DNA from: Planctomycetota bacterium
GTDB taxonomy: Bacteria > Planctomycetota > UBA11346
Assembly (NCBI GenBank): GCA_028280785.1
Contig: JANQLF010000045.1
Location: 1-53,931, forward strand
Direction: 5' to 3'
Length of the DNA stretch: 53,931 bases
Both the position numbers and the translations under genes were made by a program. Shown piece after piece: positions 36,487 through 46,111 of the stretch (position 1 is the stretch's first letter; the number at the start of each line of letters is the position of its first letter). The notes under the pieces are model-generated. The model did no database searches and was not told the origin of the DNA. It saw only the letters and a list, made by a program, of their open reading frames with translations.

Positions 36487-37821
36487 ATGAAATTCTTTTT
36501 AAGCTTATGCATACTCTGCTTTTGCTCTGTTTCTTTGTTTGCAGCAATCGAAGTGAAAGATCCACAAGACAAAATCATTGTTGATGGTTTTCTCAAACAT
36601 GCCAAATCATCATCCAAATATTTAACCCATGCCAAATTGGAAGCACAGTTAAAGAAAAGTGCAGAAGGCCTTTGTTGGGTTCAATTGAATTATTTGTCGA
36701 TGCCGCTAACTGCTTATCGTTTGACCGGTGATCGTGCTCATCTTGAAAGTTTTGTTTCCTCATTTGCCAACTTCGAAAAAGTCTTATCCAAAGGTGAGGA
36801 TGGCTTCCTGGGATGGCATGGCCCGGCCTTATCGATCTTTAAAGATCCTAATAACCCGAATAAGAAAATTGACGTTATTATTACTGCTTTCCGGGCTATT
36901 ACGGTTTTGACAGATTTTGTCGAAATCGTTCAAGCGGATAAATCATTGGCTAAGGACTATAAGGCTGAAGCTAAGCGTTACACCAAGCTCATGGAAGATC
37001 ACCTGTTTAAAAAATGGGATGCACGTGGCTGTTTTGAGGACTTGGGAACCCACGGCGGGATCTATAAAACGCGCAAAGGTTTAAGGGATACCAAGGCCAG
37101 CTTAACCCAACCGCATAATAAGCACGAAATAATTATCGAATCGTGCTTGGGTCTCTATCGTATAACCGATAATGAAAATTACATGAAGCGCGCGATTAAA
37201 CTCGGTACCCGTTTCAAAAAATGTCTGACCTTTAAGGATGGCCATTACGAATGGAATTACTGGGATCCATCTGGGAAGTGGGACATACATCCGAGTGATG
37301 CCAAGAAGTGGAAGCATTGGATTGGTGTAGAACACAAGGGTGGTTATTATTCATCGAGCCTGAGCCAAGCCGTGGCACTCTATCAACACGGTGTGGTATT
37401 TGATAAACAAGACATTGAACGCTTTGTCAAAACCCAGGTCGAGAAATGTTGGAACAAAAATAATGCCAGCCCGCAATGGGCGCGTGTTGACGGATCGCGT
37501 AATGCGAAATATATGAAGGGTGCCTACATGTGTATGGCGTTGAGTCCTTATGATCAATCAATTGCCGAATATTGTTTTGGTGAAATAAAAACTAAAGAAC
37601 GTGTTGGTAAAGTAGGTCATGGCTGGCAGGGTGGAGTCGCCGCTGAATCATGGATCAAAGCGAAATATCTCAATTTACCGGCGGCCAAAAAAGATCCGCA
37701 GATTCACAAGGAATACGGTGGTGATTTTCTGGCTAATAAAGCAAATAAAAAATGGTATAAAACTTTGGTTTTTGATATCACCGACGTGAATTACGTAGCT
37801 CAAAAAACGCCGAACAAATAA
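36487..37821 (+). CDS. Secreted alpha/alpha-barrel protein of unknown specificity
   Basis: The product is 444 residues. GGAGG lies 6 nt before ATG 36487, and the signal peptide MKFFLSLCILCFCSVSLFAA supports this start. The mature part is helical with repeated aromatic motifs (GLCWVQLNYLSMPLTAYRLT, HEIIIESCLGLYRITDNENY, WNYWDPSGKWD, HKGGYYSSSLSQAVALYQH), consistent with an (alpha/alpha) toroid as in polysaccharide lyases and GH88/105 enzymes. The specific family is not recognised. A 167-nt gap with small hairpins separates it from the beta-helix gene, so it may have its own promoter. Confidence 0.72.
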   Translation: MKFFLSLCILCFCSVSLFAAIEVKDPQDKIIVDGFLKHAKSSSKYLTHAKLEAQLKKSAEGLCWVQLNYLSMPLTAYRLTGDRAHLESFVSSFANFEKVLSKGEDGFLGWHGPALSIFKDPNNPNKKIDVIITAFRAITVLTDFVEIVQADKSLAKDYKAEAKRYTKLMEDHLFKKWDARGCFEDLGTHGGIYKTRKGLRDTKASLTQPHNKHEIIIESCLGLYRITDNENYMKRAIKLGTRFKKCLTFKDGHYEWNYWDPSGKWDIHPSDAKKWKHWIGVEHKGGYYSSSLSQAVALYQHGVVFDKQDIERFVKTQVEKCWNKNNASPQWARVDGSRNAKYMKGAYMCMALSPYDQSIAEYCFGEIKTKERVGKVGHGWQGGVAAESWIKAKYLNLPAAKKDPQIHKEYGGDFLANKANKKWYKTLVFDITDVNYVAQKTPNK

Positions 37822-37837
37822 AGTCTAGGTATTAAAG

Positions 37838-39757
37838 ATGAAATATACATTAATTGTAGTTTTGCTGCTCATAGGCCATGCTTTATCTGCGGCTGTGCCA
37901 ATGACTATCTACACTGAGAACAATGCACCAGAAGCACCAGCGTTAAAAGATTTACCACTGCAGGACACCGTTACGCAGTATGGAATTACCTGGTACTTTA
38001 AGCAGCCAGTTCGTGTGGGAACGTTTGTAAATGGTGATTTCTATGTTGTTGGCCCATGTACTGTTGAGAAGCTGGATCCGAAACCGCAAACAGGCTCCCA
38101 AGTGCGCCATGGCTCTATGTTAAATCCAGCGCCTCGGCAGGAAGTCGCTTTTGATAGTGGTGTACGCAATTGGTACCGCAAAAGTGGTCTTGCTCAGTTA
38201 CCGATATCAATGAAGCCGGGTGATGTACTTATCTCGAGCATTAGTTTAAAAGAGGGTGAAAATGCCCAATTTCAATACCATTCCTCAGGTAAACGCGGTG
38301 TGCATGATAATTGTCCTACTAAAGTGGCGGCAGTACTGTGTTGCGTTGCTAAGCCATTGCCGGCAGATGCCTTTCGACCCGCTTATGGCGACAAAACACA
38401 AAGCATTTATTTGGCCCGCCATTTAAAGCGCCATTTATTGCCAAAGATTAAACGTGTTGGCAGCATTCCGGACCCAGTGCATTTTTCCAATGTCTTTCAA
38501 AAGCCGTGGTTAAACTTTGGTTTTTTTGGTTTTGATCAACCAATGGAGAACATGCCACATTATGGACAGTGGGTTGGACAAAGTGTCGGTAATGCAGCAC
38601 TCATGCTGTGTTTGGATTTTACCCCGCAGCAAAAAGAACGTTTATTAGTAAATTTCATTCAAGTTGGTATTGATTACTGGGGTTTAGTAAAAAATGGACA
38701 TCCGGGATGGCAAGGATGGGGCGGTCATGGTAGCGGTCGTAAATTACCAATAGTTTTCGCCGGACATTTACTTGGTGATGCCAAAATGGCTGCGCCAACA
38801 AAAGTATTTCCGCAGGTAGAATTCGGCGAAGATAATCAGACGCGTTATGGTGATTGCTGGACTGGTGCCAAAGTTGTCTTCGCCGGTCATTCTGGTGTTA
38901 GCTCTAAAACCGGCGAAGCGCCACGTTCAAAATGGGGACCTTACGAGCATAAGCATCCAAAAGAGTGGAAGAATGCTAGTGATCAAAAGAATATGCAAAG
39001 TGAAGCGTATCGTCGCGCAAACACGAGTTGTGCTTGGGTAGCTCAGGCTTTAGCGCTGCGTTTTTTACTCCTAGAAGATAATTGGAACCATGAGCCATTT
39101 TTTGATTATGTCGATAGGTGGATGTTTGAAGATGATGAAGAGCATCGCAGGCAAATTAATATGTATTTTCCTGATCCTAATTTAGTTAATCCGAGTAAAA
39201 CCTGGTGTCATCAAGGACATCCGGGAGATCGTTGGGTTGGACCCTTATGGAAAACATATCGAACAGCACCAGGAATGCCTGAAACCAATGGGTGGCAAAT
39301 TGGTGAGCGAAAAATTGAACGGATTAAACCTCAGGAAAAGGCACAAAAAAAGAAGCGGGCTCGAAAATCTTCGAAAAAGAAAGCAAAACAGTCGACGAAA
39401 ATTTACACACAGTGGGACGAAGAATTAATTAAGCAGGTAATTGCAGCTCAAGCAAGCGGCAAGCAATTACATTTTCAATGTTCCTTGCTCAAAGGTGAGA
39501 CCAAAGTTGCAGGAGCAACGGCGAAGACGATTAAAGTACAAACCAAACAAATGGCTTTACCATTGCCATGGAAACGGCTGAGTCTCGGAGACAAGGCCTC
39601 ACTAGCTGAGGCACTCGCCAAGGAATTATCTGATGAGGAGCTCAACCATGCGCTTGCAGGTGTCTACCTCAAAGGCACCGGCGATGTGGTGAAGGCGAGT
39701 AAGTATCTGGCCAAGGCAAGCAGCTACCGGCTTAAAATTCAGCAAACTTTTGACTGA
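37838..39757 (+). CDS. Secreted protein of unknown function (QYGITW family member 2) with Lys-rich C-terminal extension
   Basis: The product is 639 residues with a signal peptide (ending ALSAA). It is a paralogue of the product of 26535-27995: TQYGITWYF, NGDFYVVGPCTV, GSMLNPAPRQ, RKLPIVFAGHLLGD and WNHEPFFDYVDR line up in order. Compared with that copy it has an extra ~150 residues: a strongly basic linker (KKKRARKSSKKKAKQ, about 505-520) and a C-terminal domain with alternating charged helices (KLSDEELNHAL-type pattern). The basic linker may attach to sulfated or acidic polysaccharide or to the cell surface, which is speculation. It starts 16 nt after the preceding gene. Confidence 0.74.
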   Translation: MKYTLIVVLLLIGHALSAAVPMTIYTENNAPEAPALKDLPLQDTVTQYGITWYFKQPVRVGTFVNGDFYVVGPCTVEKLDPKPQTGSQVRHGSMLNPAPRQEVAFDSGVRNWYRKSGLAQLPISMKPGDVLISSISLKEGENAQFQYHSSGKRGVHDNCPTKVAAVLCCVAKPLPADAFRPAYGDKTQSIYLARHLKRHLLPKIKRVGSIPDPVHFSNVFQKPWLNFGFFGFDQPMENMPHYGQWVGQSVGNAALMLCLDFTPQQKERLLVNFIQVGIDYWGLVKNGHPGWQGWGGHGSGRKLPIVFAGHLLGDAKMAAPTKVFPQVEFGEDNQTRYGDCWTGAKVVFAGHSGVSSKTGEAPRSKWGPYEHKHPKEWKNASDQKNMQSEAYRRANTSCAWVAQALALRFLLLEDNWNHEPFFDYVDRWMFEDDEEHRRQINMYFPDPNLVNPSKTWCHQGHPGDRWVGPLWKTYRTAPGMPETNGWQIGERKIERIKPQEKAQKKKRARKSSKKKAKQSTKIYTQWDEELIKQVIAAQASGKQLHFQCSLLKGETKVAGATAKTIKVQTKQMALPLPWKRLSLGDKASLAEALAKELSDEELNHALAGVYLKGTGDVVKASKYLAKASSYRLKIQQTFD

Positions 39758-39881
39758 ACAGTACAGTTTGAAGCCGATTTACATCATTTACGTGCTGGTA
39801 ATCGAAGGAATCGCTGGAATCGCAAATTAATACCTATATAGATGCCCTTCCACAAATGCACCCGTGCACAAGGAATGGGCA

Positions 39882-41891
39882 ATGCCAGGTCAAGCTACCG
39901 CAGCAGTTCAAAGCACTACACGTTCAATTCCGGTCTCCAATCTTGGACCGGCTAATACGTTTCCAAAGTACAGCTTTCAATTTCGTCATTACGATATTAC
40001 CCCAGACGACAGTTTAAGTGAAGGTGAACTTGATGGCTTCTTTTATGACGGCCATGTACCGCTCTTACCGTACACGAGTCAAGATACCTATGACCGTGCC
40101 CAAACAGAAACTGAATTACCAGTCATTACCTTAGAAAATGATTTAATGAAGGCGATTGTTTATCCACAGTACGGTGGACGCGTTGCATCGTTGTATGATA
40201 AAGTCGCTGATCGTGAATTATTATTTGATAATCCCGTTTGGCAGCCAGCAAACTTAGCTATTCGCAATGCCTGGTTCTCTGGTGGCATTGAGTGGAATGC
40301 ACCGCTCTATGGCCATATGCTCTTAACCTGCAGTGATGTTTATGTCGCGCGCGTCGTGCATAATGGCCAAGAGGGCTTACGTATTTATGAATTTGATCGC
40401 GCCTTAGAAACAGCATTTCAGGTAGATTTAATTTTAGATAACGAAAAGCCACGTCTGTGGGTTCACGTTAAAACATTTAATGTATCTAAAACAGTTGTCG
40501 ACTATTATTGGTGGACCAATATCGCAGTTAAAGCGGAAGAGAAAACCCGCGTCTTAGCTAATACTACTGATTATGGCATTCGCCATACACCTGACCAACG
40601 TGTCTTCCGTCGTCCATTTCCACATCTGTACGGAGAGGAAGGCGCCGATTGCTCGTATCCATCTGCCTATCCAGGTGCGGATTCGATCTTTTTCTGTATG
40701 AAGCAGGACGATATGCCATGGTTGGCTTCGGTTGATGAACAAGGTCAAGGTATTTTATATACCTCGACGCGTAAGCTGTGTGGTCGTAAATTCTTCGTCT
40801 GGGGCGAAAATGTAGGCGCGCATAAATGGACCGATTTATTAGCCCAGCCCGGCAAGGGTAAGTATATTGAATTACAAGGCGGTTTACGACCGACGCAGTT
40901 GCAAACATTGCCAATGCAACCAGGTGAAGTTTTTGAGTGGACGGAATGTATCGAAGGTCTCGACATGGATGCTGCTGATGCTCAGCATGAGGATTACCAG
41001 CACCCATTGCAATTAGTGCAGCAAAAAGTGACTGATGAATCCGTCGAAGCATTAATTGAACACCGTCATCAAGAATTTGTTGAACGCGCCAATCAAGCTA
41101 TCGAAGAAAATTTATGGAAAGGTAGTGCGTGGGGTCGTATTTTCGAAACCCAAACGGGATCAACAATTAGTCCAAGTATGACCTTTGATGCAGATCCAAG
41201 CCCTGGTGAACAGGTGTGGCTAGATTTAAGTGAAGGTAAGGGTTTTGGTAGTGATGATGAAGTTGGTGACTGGTGTGTTTCCGATAAATGGATCGATTTA
41301 TTACGCAAAGAAGTAGAAGCTGGCAAGGGAACATGGCGTCATCATTTGCACATTGCCACTGCTTTAATTGAGCGTGAACAAATTGATGAAGGTTTGAAAC
41401 ATTTAGCTGAATCAAATTCAGAAAAAGAAAACGCTTTTGCTTGGCGGGCGATTGGATTAATGCACGTGCATAATGGCAATATGGACAATGCGCGTGAGGC
41501 CTACGCCCGTGCGATTAAAGTAGGTGGCGAACATATTGAAATCGCATTGGAATATAGTCGTTTGTTGTATGACAATGGACATGTAGCCGATGCAAAATCC
41601 TACGTCGAAGCATTATCGCCAGAAATGCAGTCCCATGAGCGTATTATGATCCTGCAAGCAGAAATTGCTCTCGGCGAAGGTGATTATGATACCGTCAATA
41701 AAGTGCTCGAACATGAATTCGGCGGTATTCGTGAAACTGAAGATACGCTCACTGATCTGTGGTTTGCTGTGCAAATTGCTGATGAGGAAAAACGTCGCGG
41801 TAGAGAAATGACCGAGGATGAAAAAGCCAGTTTGATTAAATCCTTGATTCCACCGGCGCACATTGACTTCCGTATGCTGACGGACGAGTAA
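39882..41891 (+). CDS. DUF5107 protein with C-terminal TPR repeats
   Basis: The product is 669 residues. ATG 39882 has AAGGAA 6 nt upstream; an in-frame GTG at 39864 is less likely. The N-terminal ~370 residues match DUF5107, a galactose-mutarotase-like beta-sandwich: VYPQYGGRVASLYDKVADREL, FSGGIEWNAPLYGH and the ELQGGLRPTQLQTLPMQPGE strand. The last ~200 residues are TPR-like helix pairs (AFAWRAIGLMHVHNGNMDNAREAY). DUF5107-TPR proteins usually accompany sugar-degradation genes and lack a signal peptide, as here. The catalytic role is unknown. The stop is 2 nt from that of the convergent AraC gene. Confidence 0.85.
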   Translation: MPGQATAAVQSTTRSIPVSNLGPANTFPKYSFQFRHYDITPDDSLSEGELDGFFYDGHVPLLPYTSQDTYDRAQTETELPVITLENDLMKAIVYPQYGGRVASLYDKVADRELLFDNPVWQPANLAIRNAWFSGGIEWNAPLYGHMLLTCSDVYVARVVHNGQEGLRIYEFDRALETAFQVDLILDNEKPRLWVHVKTFNVSKTVVDYYWWTNIAVKAEEKTRVLANTTDYGIRHTPDQRVFRRPFPHLYGEEGADCSYPSAYPGADSIFFCMKQDDMPWLASVDEQGQGILYTSTRKLCGRKFFVWGENVGAHKWTDLLAQPGKGKYIELQGGLRPTQLQTLPMQPGEVFEWTECIEGLDMDAADAQHEDYQHPLQLVQQKVTDESVEALIEHRHQEFVERANQAIEENLWKGSAWGRIFETQTGSTISPSMTFDADPSPGEQVWLDLSEGKGFGSDDEVGDWCVSDKWIDLLRKEVEAGKGTWRHHLHIATALIEREQIDEGLKHLAESNSEKENAFAWRAIGLMHVHNGNMDNAREAYARAIKVGGEHIEIALEYSRLLYDNGHVADAKSYVEALSPEMQSHERIMILQAEIALGEGDYDTVNKVLEHEFGGIRETEDTLTDLWFAVQIADEEKRRGREMTEDEKASLIKSLIPPAHIDFRMLTDE

Positions 41892-41893
41892 TA

Positions 41894-42724
41894 TTACTGG
41901 GTATTGTGCCGTTCGATTTTGCTCGGTGCAATTCCATGTATCTGCTTAAACATCCGTGAAAAATGTGAAAGTTGCTGAAAACCTAAATTATCAGCAATAT
42001 CTTTAATCGCTAAATCGCTGTGTTGCAGCATATCGAGGGCTTTGTTCATGCGTGCGCGGTTTTGATAAGCAAGCGGGCTAATCGTGTACTCTTCTTTGAA
42101 TAAAGCGCGCATGTGACTGGTCGAATAACCGCATTGCTTGCTCAATTCATCGAGACTGTGCTTGCCTTGTAAATCCTTATCGATGAGTCGCTTCATGCGT
42201 GAAGCTGGCGTATCTTTAATGATATCTAAATCAGCATCCATAATAAAGCGTAGTAATTTAGCAAAGCCAAGACGCATACGTAATTGATGTGAGGGGATCG
42301 GCGTTTGGTAAAGTTGAAACAGACGTTGGTAATCCGCTTCGATTTGTCGGCTTTCAGCCCGGCTGATAAAGGTTACCGCAGGAATGCGAATCCAATGTTC
42401 ATCGCAGCACACCTCGACATAATTATTATCGTCGCATCGTCTGATATCATCAGACTGCATCTGGATGCTCCAACTTAAGCGATCTTCGGAGATGGCGGCG
42501 AATTCAACTTCAACGCCGGGTGGCAAAATAACTAAAAACGGTTTCTTAGGATAGCTAAGCATCCGATCGTCGACGCGATAGAATTTATAGCCATAGACAT
42601 GCAGCGAGATCGATGCGTGATTGATGGGATAGCGAGCGCCACGGTTGCTGCCGCTGCGCGTCATAGAAACGACGGGGCCACTGATCATTGGCGACAGTCT
42701 AATGGGCAACCAATCAGATGCCAA
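41894..42724 (-). CDS. AraC-family transcriptional regulator
   Basis: The product is 276 residues if the TTG at 42724 is the start; an in-frame ATG at 42688 would shorten it by 12, and no ribosome binding site decides. The N-terminal part is a cupin-like sensor (LSYPKKPFLVILPPGVEVEF). The C-terminal ~95 residues contain the two AraC helix-turn-helix units: LDELSKQCGYSTSHMRALF and IKDIADNLGFQQLSHFSRMF, ending GIAPSKIER. It is divergent from the transglutaminase-like gene and convergent with the DUF5107-TPR gene, either of which could be its target. Confidence 0.86.
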   Translation of the reverse strand: MASDWLPIRLSPMISGPVVSMTRSGSNRGARYPINHASISLHVYGYKFYRVDDRMLSYPKKPFLVILPPGVEVEFAAISEDRLSWSIQMQSDDIRRCDDNNYVEVCCDEHWIRIPAVTFISRAESRQIEADYQRLFQLYQTPIPSHQLRMRLGFAKLLRFIMDADLDIIKDTPASRMKRLIDKDLQGKHSLDELSKQCGYSTSHMRALFKEEYTISPLAYQNRARMNKALDMLQHSDLAIKDIADNLGFQQLSHFSRMFKQIHGIAPSKIERHNTQ

Positions 42725-42822
42725 TTTATAATCAGCGATTTAGATAACAAATCCGCTAATTTGGATATGAATATGTGGTTTTCTGCCTTATGCTGTCAGC
42801 AAAATAGATAAAGGATTAGGCC

Positions 42823-43599
42823 ATGCTCGCCCAGCAAACTTCATTTCAGGAACATTTCTTAGCGCAGGATCGTACAGACCCGTTGCTGCAAGCCTACGCT
42901 GAGCGTTATGAATTAGCAAAACTTGTCGTCGATGCCAAGAATGAGCGTGAAGTCTTTTTAATATTAAATGCGTGGGCCCATCATTGGTTTACTAAATTTG
43001 GTCATCCTTCAGTGAAAACTGAAGATGCAGCGGCAATTATTCCCTGCACCGAAGCAGGTCATATTTTTTATTGTGCTCAATATGTTATTGTTTACGTGGT
43101 TGCTGCGACAGCGCTGGGTTATCATGCGCGACCAGTCAGTATTCGTTTAAAAGATTATCCTGATCCCGTTTCTAATCACAATGTTGTCGAAATATGGTCA
43201 GAAGAATATCAAAAATGGATGATGATTTGTCCGACTGAATTATTATTTATGTCCAAAGACAATGTCCCATTAAATTGCTATGAAATTGGTTGTGAGTGGC
43301 ATAAAAATAGAGGGGCAGATATCGATGTGCGTTTTGGCCCTGAGCAAAAAAAATACAGGCCAACGGATGAGATCTTTGTACATCATTACCCTAACTTTGG
43401 TGATATAAAATTCACCACCAAGGCTATGGATAAATATGCTAAAGTAGCGCATATTCCGACCAACCAATTACTCGGTCAGCATGCAGGTAAGAGCATAGAG
43501 TTCTGGGAGCACTGGGAACATGTACATGTAACAGATACCACTGATCCGGCCAGCATGTGCGAAGCAACTGCATTAGCTCCTTATTACAATCCTACCTAA
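42823..43599 (+). CDS. Transglutaminase-like protein with altered triad
   Basis: The product is 258 residues, with AAAGGA 7 nt before the ATG. The transglutaminase-core pattern is visible: Cys84 in GHIFYCAQYVIVYVVAATAL, the GYHARPV strand, His119 in NHNVVEIWSEEY and the W...P strand KWMMICPTELLF. The third catalytic position, normally Asp in a 'W.x.xDP' motif, reads Cys136. It may therefore be inactive or use a different acid. It has no signal peptide. It is divergent from the AraC gene across 98 nt. Function in the cell is unknown. Confidence 0.72.
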   Translation: MLAQQTSFQEHFLAQDRTDPLLQAYAERYELAKLVVDAKNEREVFLILNAWAHHWFTKFGHPSVKTEDAAAIIPCTEAGHIFYCAQYVIVYVVAATALGYHARPVSIRLKDYPDPVSNHNVVEIWSEEYQKWMMICPTELLFMSKDNVPLNCYEIGCEWHKNRGADIDVRFGPEQKKYRPTDEIFVHHYPNFGDIKFTTKAMDKYAKVAHIPTNQLLGQHAGKSIEFWEHWEHVHVTDTTDPASMCEATALAPYYNPT

Positions 43600-43630
43600 A
43601 TCAGCAGCTCTAGAGCTTGTACCGGGCAAA

Positions 43631-43648
43631 GAGGCACAAGAATGCCTC
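43631..43648 (+). promoter_or_regulatory. Hairpin abutting the ion-channel start codon
   Basis: GAGGCA (43631-43636) pairs with TGCCTC (43643-43648) around a 6-nt loop, ending 1 nt before the ATG at 43650. The GAGG of the left arm is the only Shine-Dalgarno-like element, so the hairpin would mask it and could limit translation. Confidence 0.4.
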
Positions 43649-43649
43649 A

Positions 43650-44654
43650 ATGCGCGATTATCTGTATGTCTGCTTTTTACTATTTTTGACGGCGAGCTTA
43701 CACGCCGTTGATTTATCAAGACCCAATAGCGACAAGGGACCGACACAGGTTTTTGTCACGGTAAAAATCTTGGACATCGATTCGATAGATTCACAAGACC
43801 AAAGTTTTCAAGCGAATTTATTTTTACGTGCAACCTGGAAAGATTCACGTTTAGCTCACGACGGTTCAGGACCGATTGGTTTAGGCATGGAAGAAGCGTG
43901 GCATCCCGATTTACAAATACTCAGTCAACAAAAAGCCTGGCGTACGTTTAAAGAACGTTTGCGCGTTATGCCTGACGGTACGGTGATTTGGCGCCAACGT
44001 CTGTGGGGATCGTTTTCACAGCCAATGGATCTACGTGATTTTCCATTCGATAGTCAACGTTTTTCAATTCAGATTTTGCCGACCACCGGTGATGGCAACG
44101 ATGTGTTGGTACTTACCAGCGCTACTGACATTCCTAGTAACATAGCTGATAATTTATCGGTTGCGGATTGGACTATTTCACCGCCGCAGATTGCAGTGAA
44201 TGCCATGGATGTGTCGCCAACTCAGGCCCCAATCAGTATGTATGAGTTTTCGTTTGAGGCCGAGCGCAATAGCGGTTATTTTATTGCCAAAGTCATCGTG
44301 CCCTTGCTCTTAATTGTCGCGATGTCATGGATTGTCTTCTGGATAGATCCGACTGAATTCGGCACGCAGATTAGCGTTGCCATAACCACAATGTTAACCT
44401 TGATTGCTTATCGTTTTGCGATCGATGGTTTACTACCCAAAGTTTCTTATTTGAGTGCATTGGATTATTTTATTTTGGCTTCAACGGTGCTCATTTTTGC
44501 CACACTGATTGAAGTGATTATCACTGGTAATTTAGCCAAAAAAGAATCAGAGCTCGAGCGCGCTCGGTCCATCGATCGACGCTGCCGCATGATATTGCCA
44601 CTGTTGTTTGTAGTAGTGGCGCTTGATTCGCTATGGTTGCGAATATTGCTCTAA
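43650..44654 (+). CDS. Pentameric ligand-gated ion channel (prokaryotic Cys-loop-receptor homologue)
   Basis: The product is 334 residues from ATG 43650, with a signal peptide (1-20). A beta-sandwich extracellular domain (21-208) contains the family landmarks AWHPDLQIL and DLRDFPFDSQ (127-136), and lacks the Cys-loop cysteines, as in other prokaryotic members. Four transmembrane helices follow: M1 (about 209-232) with Pro218, M2 (about 238-260) lining the pore, M3 (268-292) and M4 (314-333). Glu236 just before M2 resembles the acidic ring of cation-selective members such as GLIC and ELIC, which is inference. The ligand is unknown. It ends exactly at the end of the convergent gene. Confidence 0.92.
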   Translation: MRDYLYVCFLLFLTASLHAVDLSRPNSDKGPTQVFVTVKILDIDSIDSQDQSFQANLFLRATWKDSRLAHDGSGPIGLGMEEAWHPDLQILSQQKAWRTFKERLRVMPDGTVIWRQRLWGSFSQPMDLRDFPFDSQRFSIQILPTTGDGNDVLVLTSATDIPSNIADNLSVADWTISPPQIAVNAMDVSPTQAPISMYEFSFEAERNSGYFIAKVIVPLLLIVAMSWIVFWIDPTEFGTQISVAITTMLTLIAYRFAIDGLLPKVSYLSALDYFILASTVLIFATLIEVIITGNLAKKESELERARSIDRRCRMILPLLFVVVALDSLWLRILL

Positions 44655-46061
44655 TTACATCTCTTTGCGATTACGATTTTTAACGATGAATTCATGTTTG
44701 GTGTGAATATCGTCATACATCTGTTTGAGCTTAACTTCAGTATACAGACGTTCGATGCCCAATCGCTCGGTTTTCTTTTCGATATCCTTCATTGATTTAA
44801 TCGATTTCTTTGCTTCTGATAAATATTTAGCTGTGATATCACTGTGCTGACGCCAACGATTTTTTGAATCCTGGGTCATTTGGCGTGTGTCGTAGGTGCC
44901 ATAGACATCATTGTTGCCAACGTAGCGACGGCGCCCGTTATTCAGACGACGATTATACGACCAGCTCGCTTGATAGGTGGAGTAGCTCGCCTTAGAAGGA
45001 TCCCATTGCGAAGCCATGAGAATATTATGTTGTAAGGCTTCATTGATTTGTTCACGGCGGCTTAAGCACTTCTCAATTTTCCGCTCTGTCAGTTTATTAG
45101 TAGAGTTTTTCCGTTTATTCTCTGATTCCGCTATTTGAGCGATAACTTTTTTGGCGTAAACATCGGTGCCAACCCAGCGTGGCAAATTAAGGTGGGTGTT
45201 TATTTCACTGACATCTTTAATGCTTGGTGCGCCTAATGATTGTAACTGGTCTTTATTGAGTTGTAAAAGGGTGCCAGGTTCGCAGCGAAATACCGTTTGT
45301 TCTGCGGCCATGGCTGGCACTTCTTCGCTGCTCATTTCAATCTTCTGTTCGTTATTAAACCAAGCAGTCAGGCGCATCTCTGGATCAACCATAGCGCGAA
45401 TCACTTGTCCGCCTTTGCCATGATCCTGCGCGAATTGCGCGGCCTTCATCCCCAGAGCATGTCGAGCAGTCATATAACTGGGATCCTCTTGTTCCATTGG
45501 TGTCGGAAATAAACCGCCGATGACTGTTTTCTCATAGACATAAATATTATCAGCGAGCACCAGTAGGCCGATGCTATTGCCAAGTGCCTGATGCACTGAT
45601 GCATGAATAGTTAGGCCTTTTTTATATTTAATTACTTGCTGAATACAGGCGATGGCCTCGTCCAGATCGCCATCCTCATCCATGTTGATATCAAAAACAA
45701 TATGCTTGAGGCGATGACGCTTGGCATAAATCATGATTTTCTTAATTGCTGCTGCGTGCACATCTTCACCAAATACGCCGTGTATGGGTACGAGTAAGTA
45801 ATCATGTTTGGCCGTCGACTCATCACGCTCGGGACTGACATCATCAAAGTATCCCTTGGGTACGTGTCCGGGCTTAATGCTCGCAATGTCTTTACGCTCA
45901 CAGCGAATAGAACTGCGCTTGGTGCCAAAGATCCCATCGATGACCACCGCGTTTTCATCTTCAGTGACAATTTCACCATAAAGGGTATTGCCGTCTTTAA
46001 GAGTGATTTCTGCACCGAACGCTGTGTATAAACAGATAAGAGTCAGGAAGAGAATGCGCAT
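44655..46061 (-). CDS. Secreted protein with ClpP/crotonase (NfeD-like protease) domain
   Basis: The product is 468 residues with a signal peptide (1-17). Residues 18-60 form a small SH3-like strand domain (ITLKDGNTLYGEIV). Residues about 85-190 resemble the serine-protease domain of NfeD/SppA-type proteins: LLVPIHGVFGED, then HIVFDIN, and QALGNSIGLLVLADNIYVYEKTVIGG with a possible nucleophile Ser163. The C-terminal ~170 residues are lysine/arginine-rich and helical, with a Tyr/Arg-rich stretch (NNGRRRYVGNNDVYGTYDT). A membrane-anchoring helix is not seen. It follows the GH78 gene on the same strand by 50 nt. Confidence 0.7.
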   Translation of the reverse strand: MRILFLTLICLYTAFGAEITLKDGNTLYGEIVTEDENAVVIDGIFGTKRSSIRCERKDIASIKPGHVPKGYFDDVSPERDESTAKHDYLLVPIHGVFGEDVHAAAIKKIMIYAKRHRLKHIVFDINMDEDGDLDEAIACIQQVIKYKKGLTIHASVHQALGNSIGLLVLADNIYVYEKTVIGGLFPTPMEQEDPSYMTARHALGMKAAQFAQDHGKGGQVIRAMVDPEMRLTAWFNNEQKIEMSSEEVPAMAAEQTVFRCEPGTLLQLNKDQLQSLGAPSIKDVSEINTHLNLPRWVGTDVYAKKVIAQIAESENKRKNSTNKLTERKIEKCLSRREQINEALQHNILMASQWDPSKASYSTYQASWSYNRRLNNGRRRYVGNNDVYGTYDTRQMTQDSKNRWRQHSDITAKYLSEAKKSIKSMKDIEKKTERLGIERLYTEVKLKQMYDDIHTKHEFIVKNRNRKEM

Positions 46062-46111
46062 GGGATCTGCCTCATTGCTAATGGTTGAGGCGAGATACTA
46101 AGGGGCTTTTT

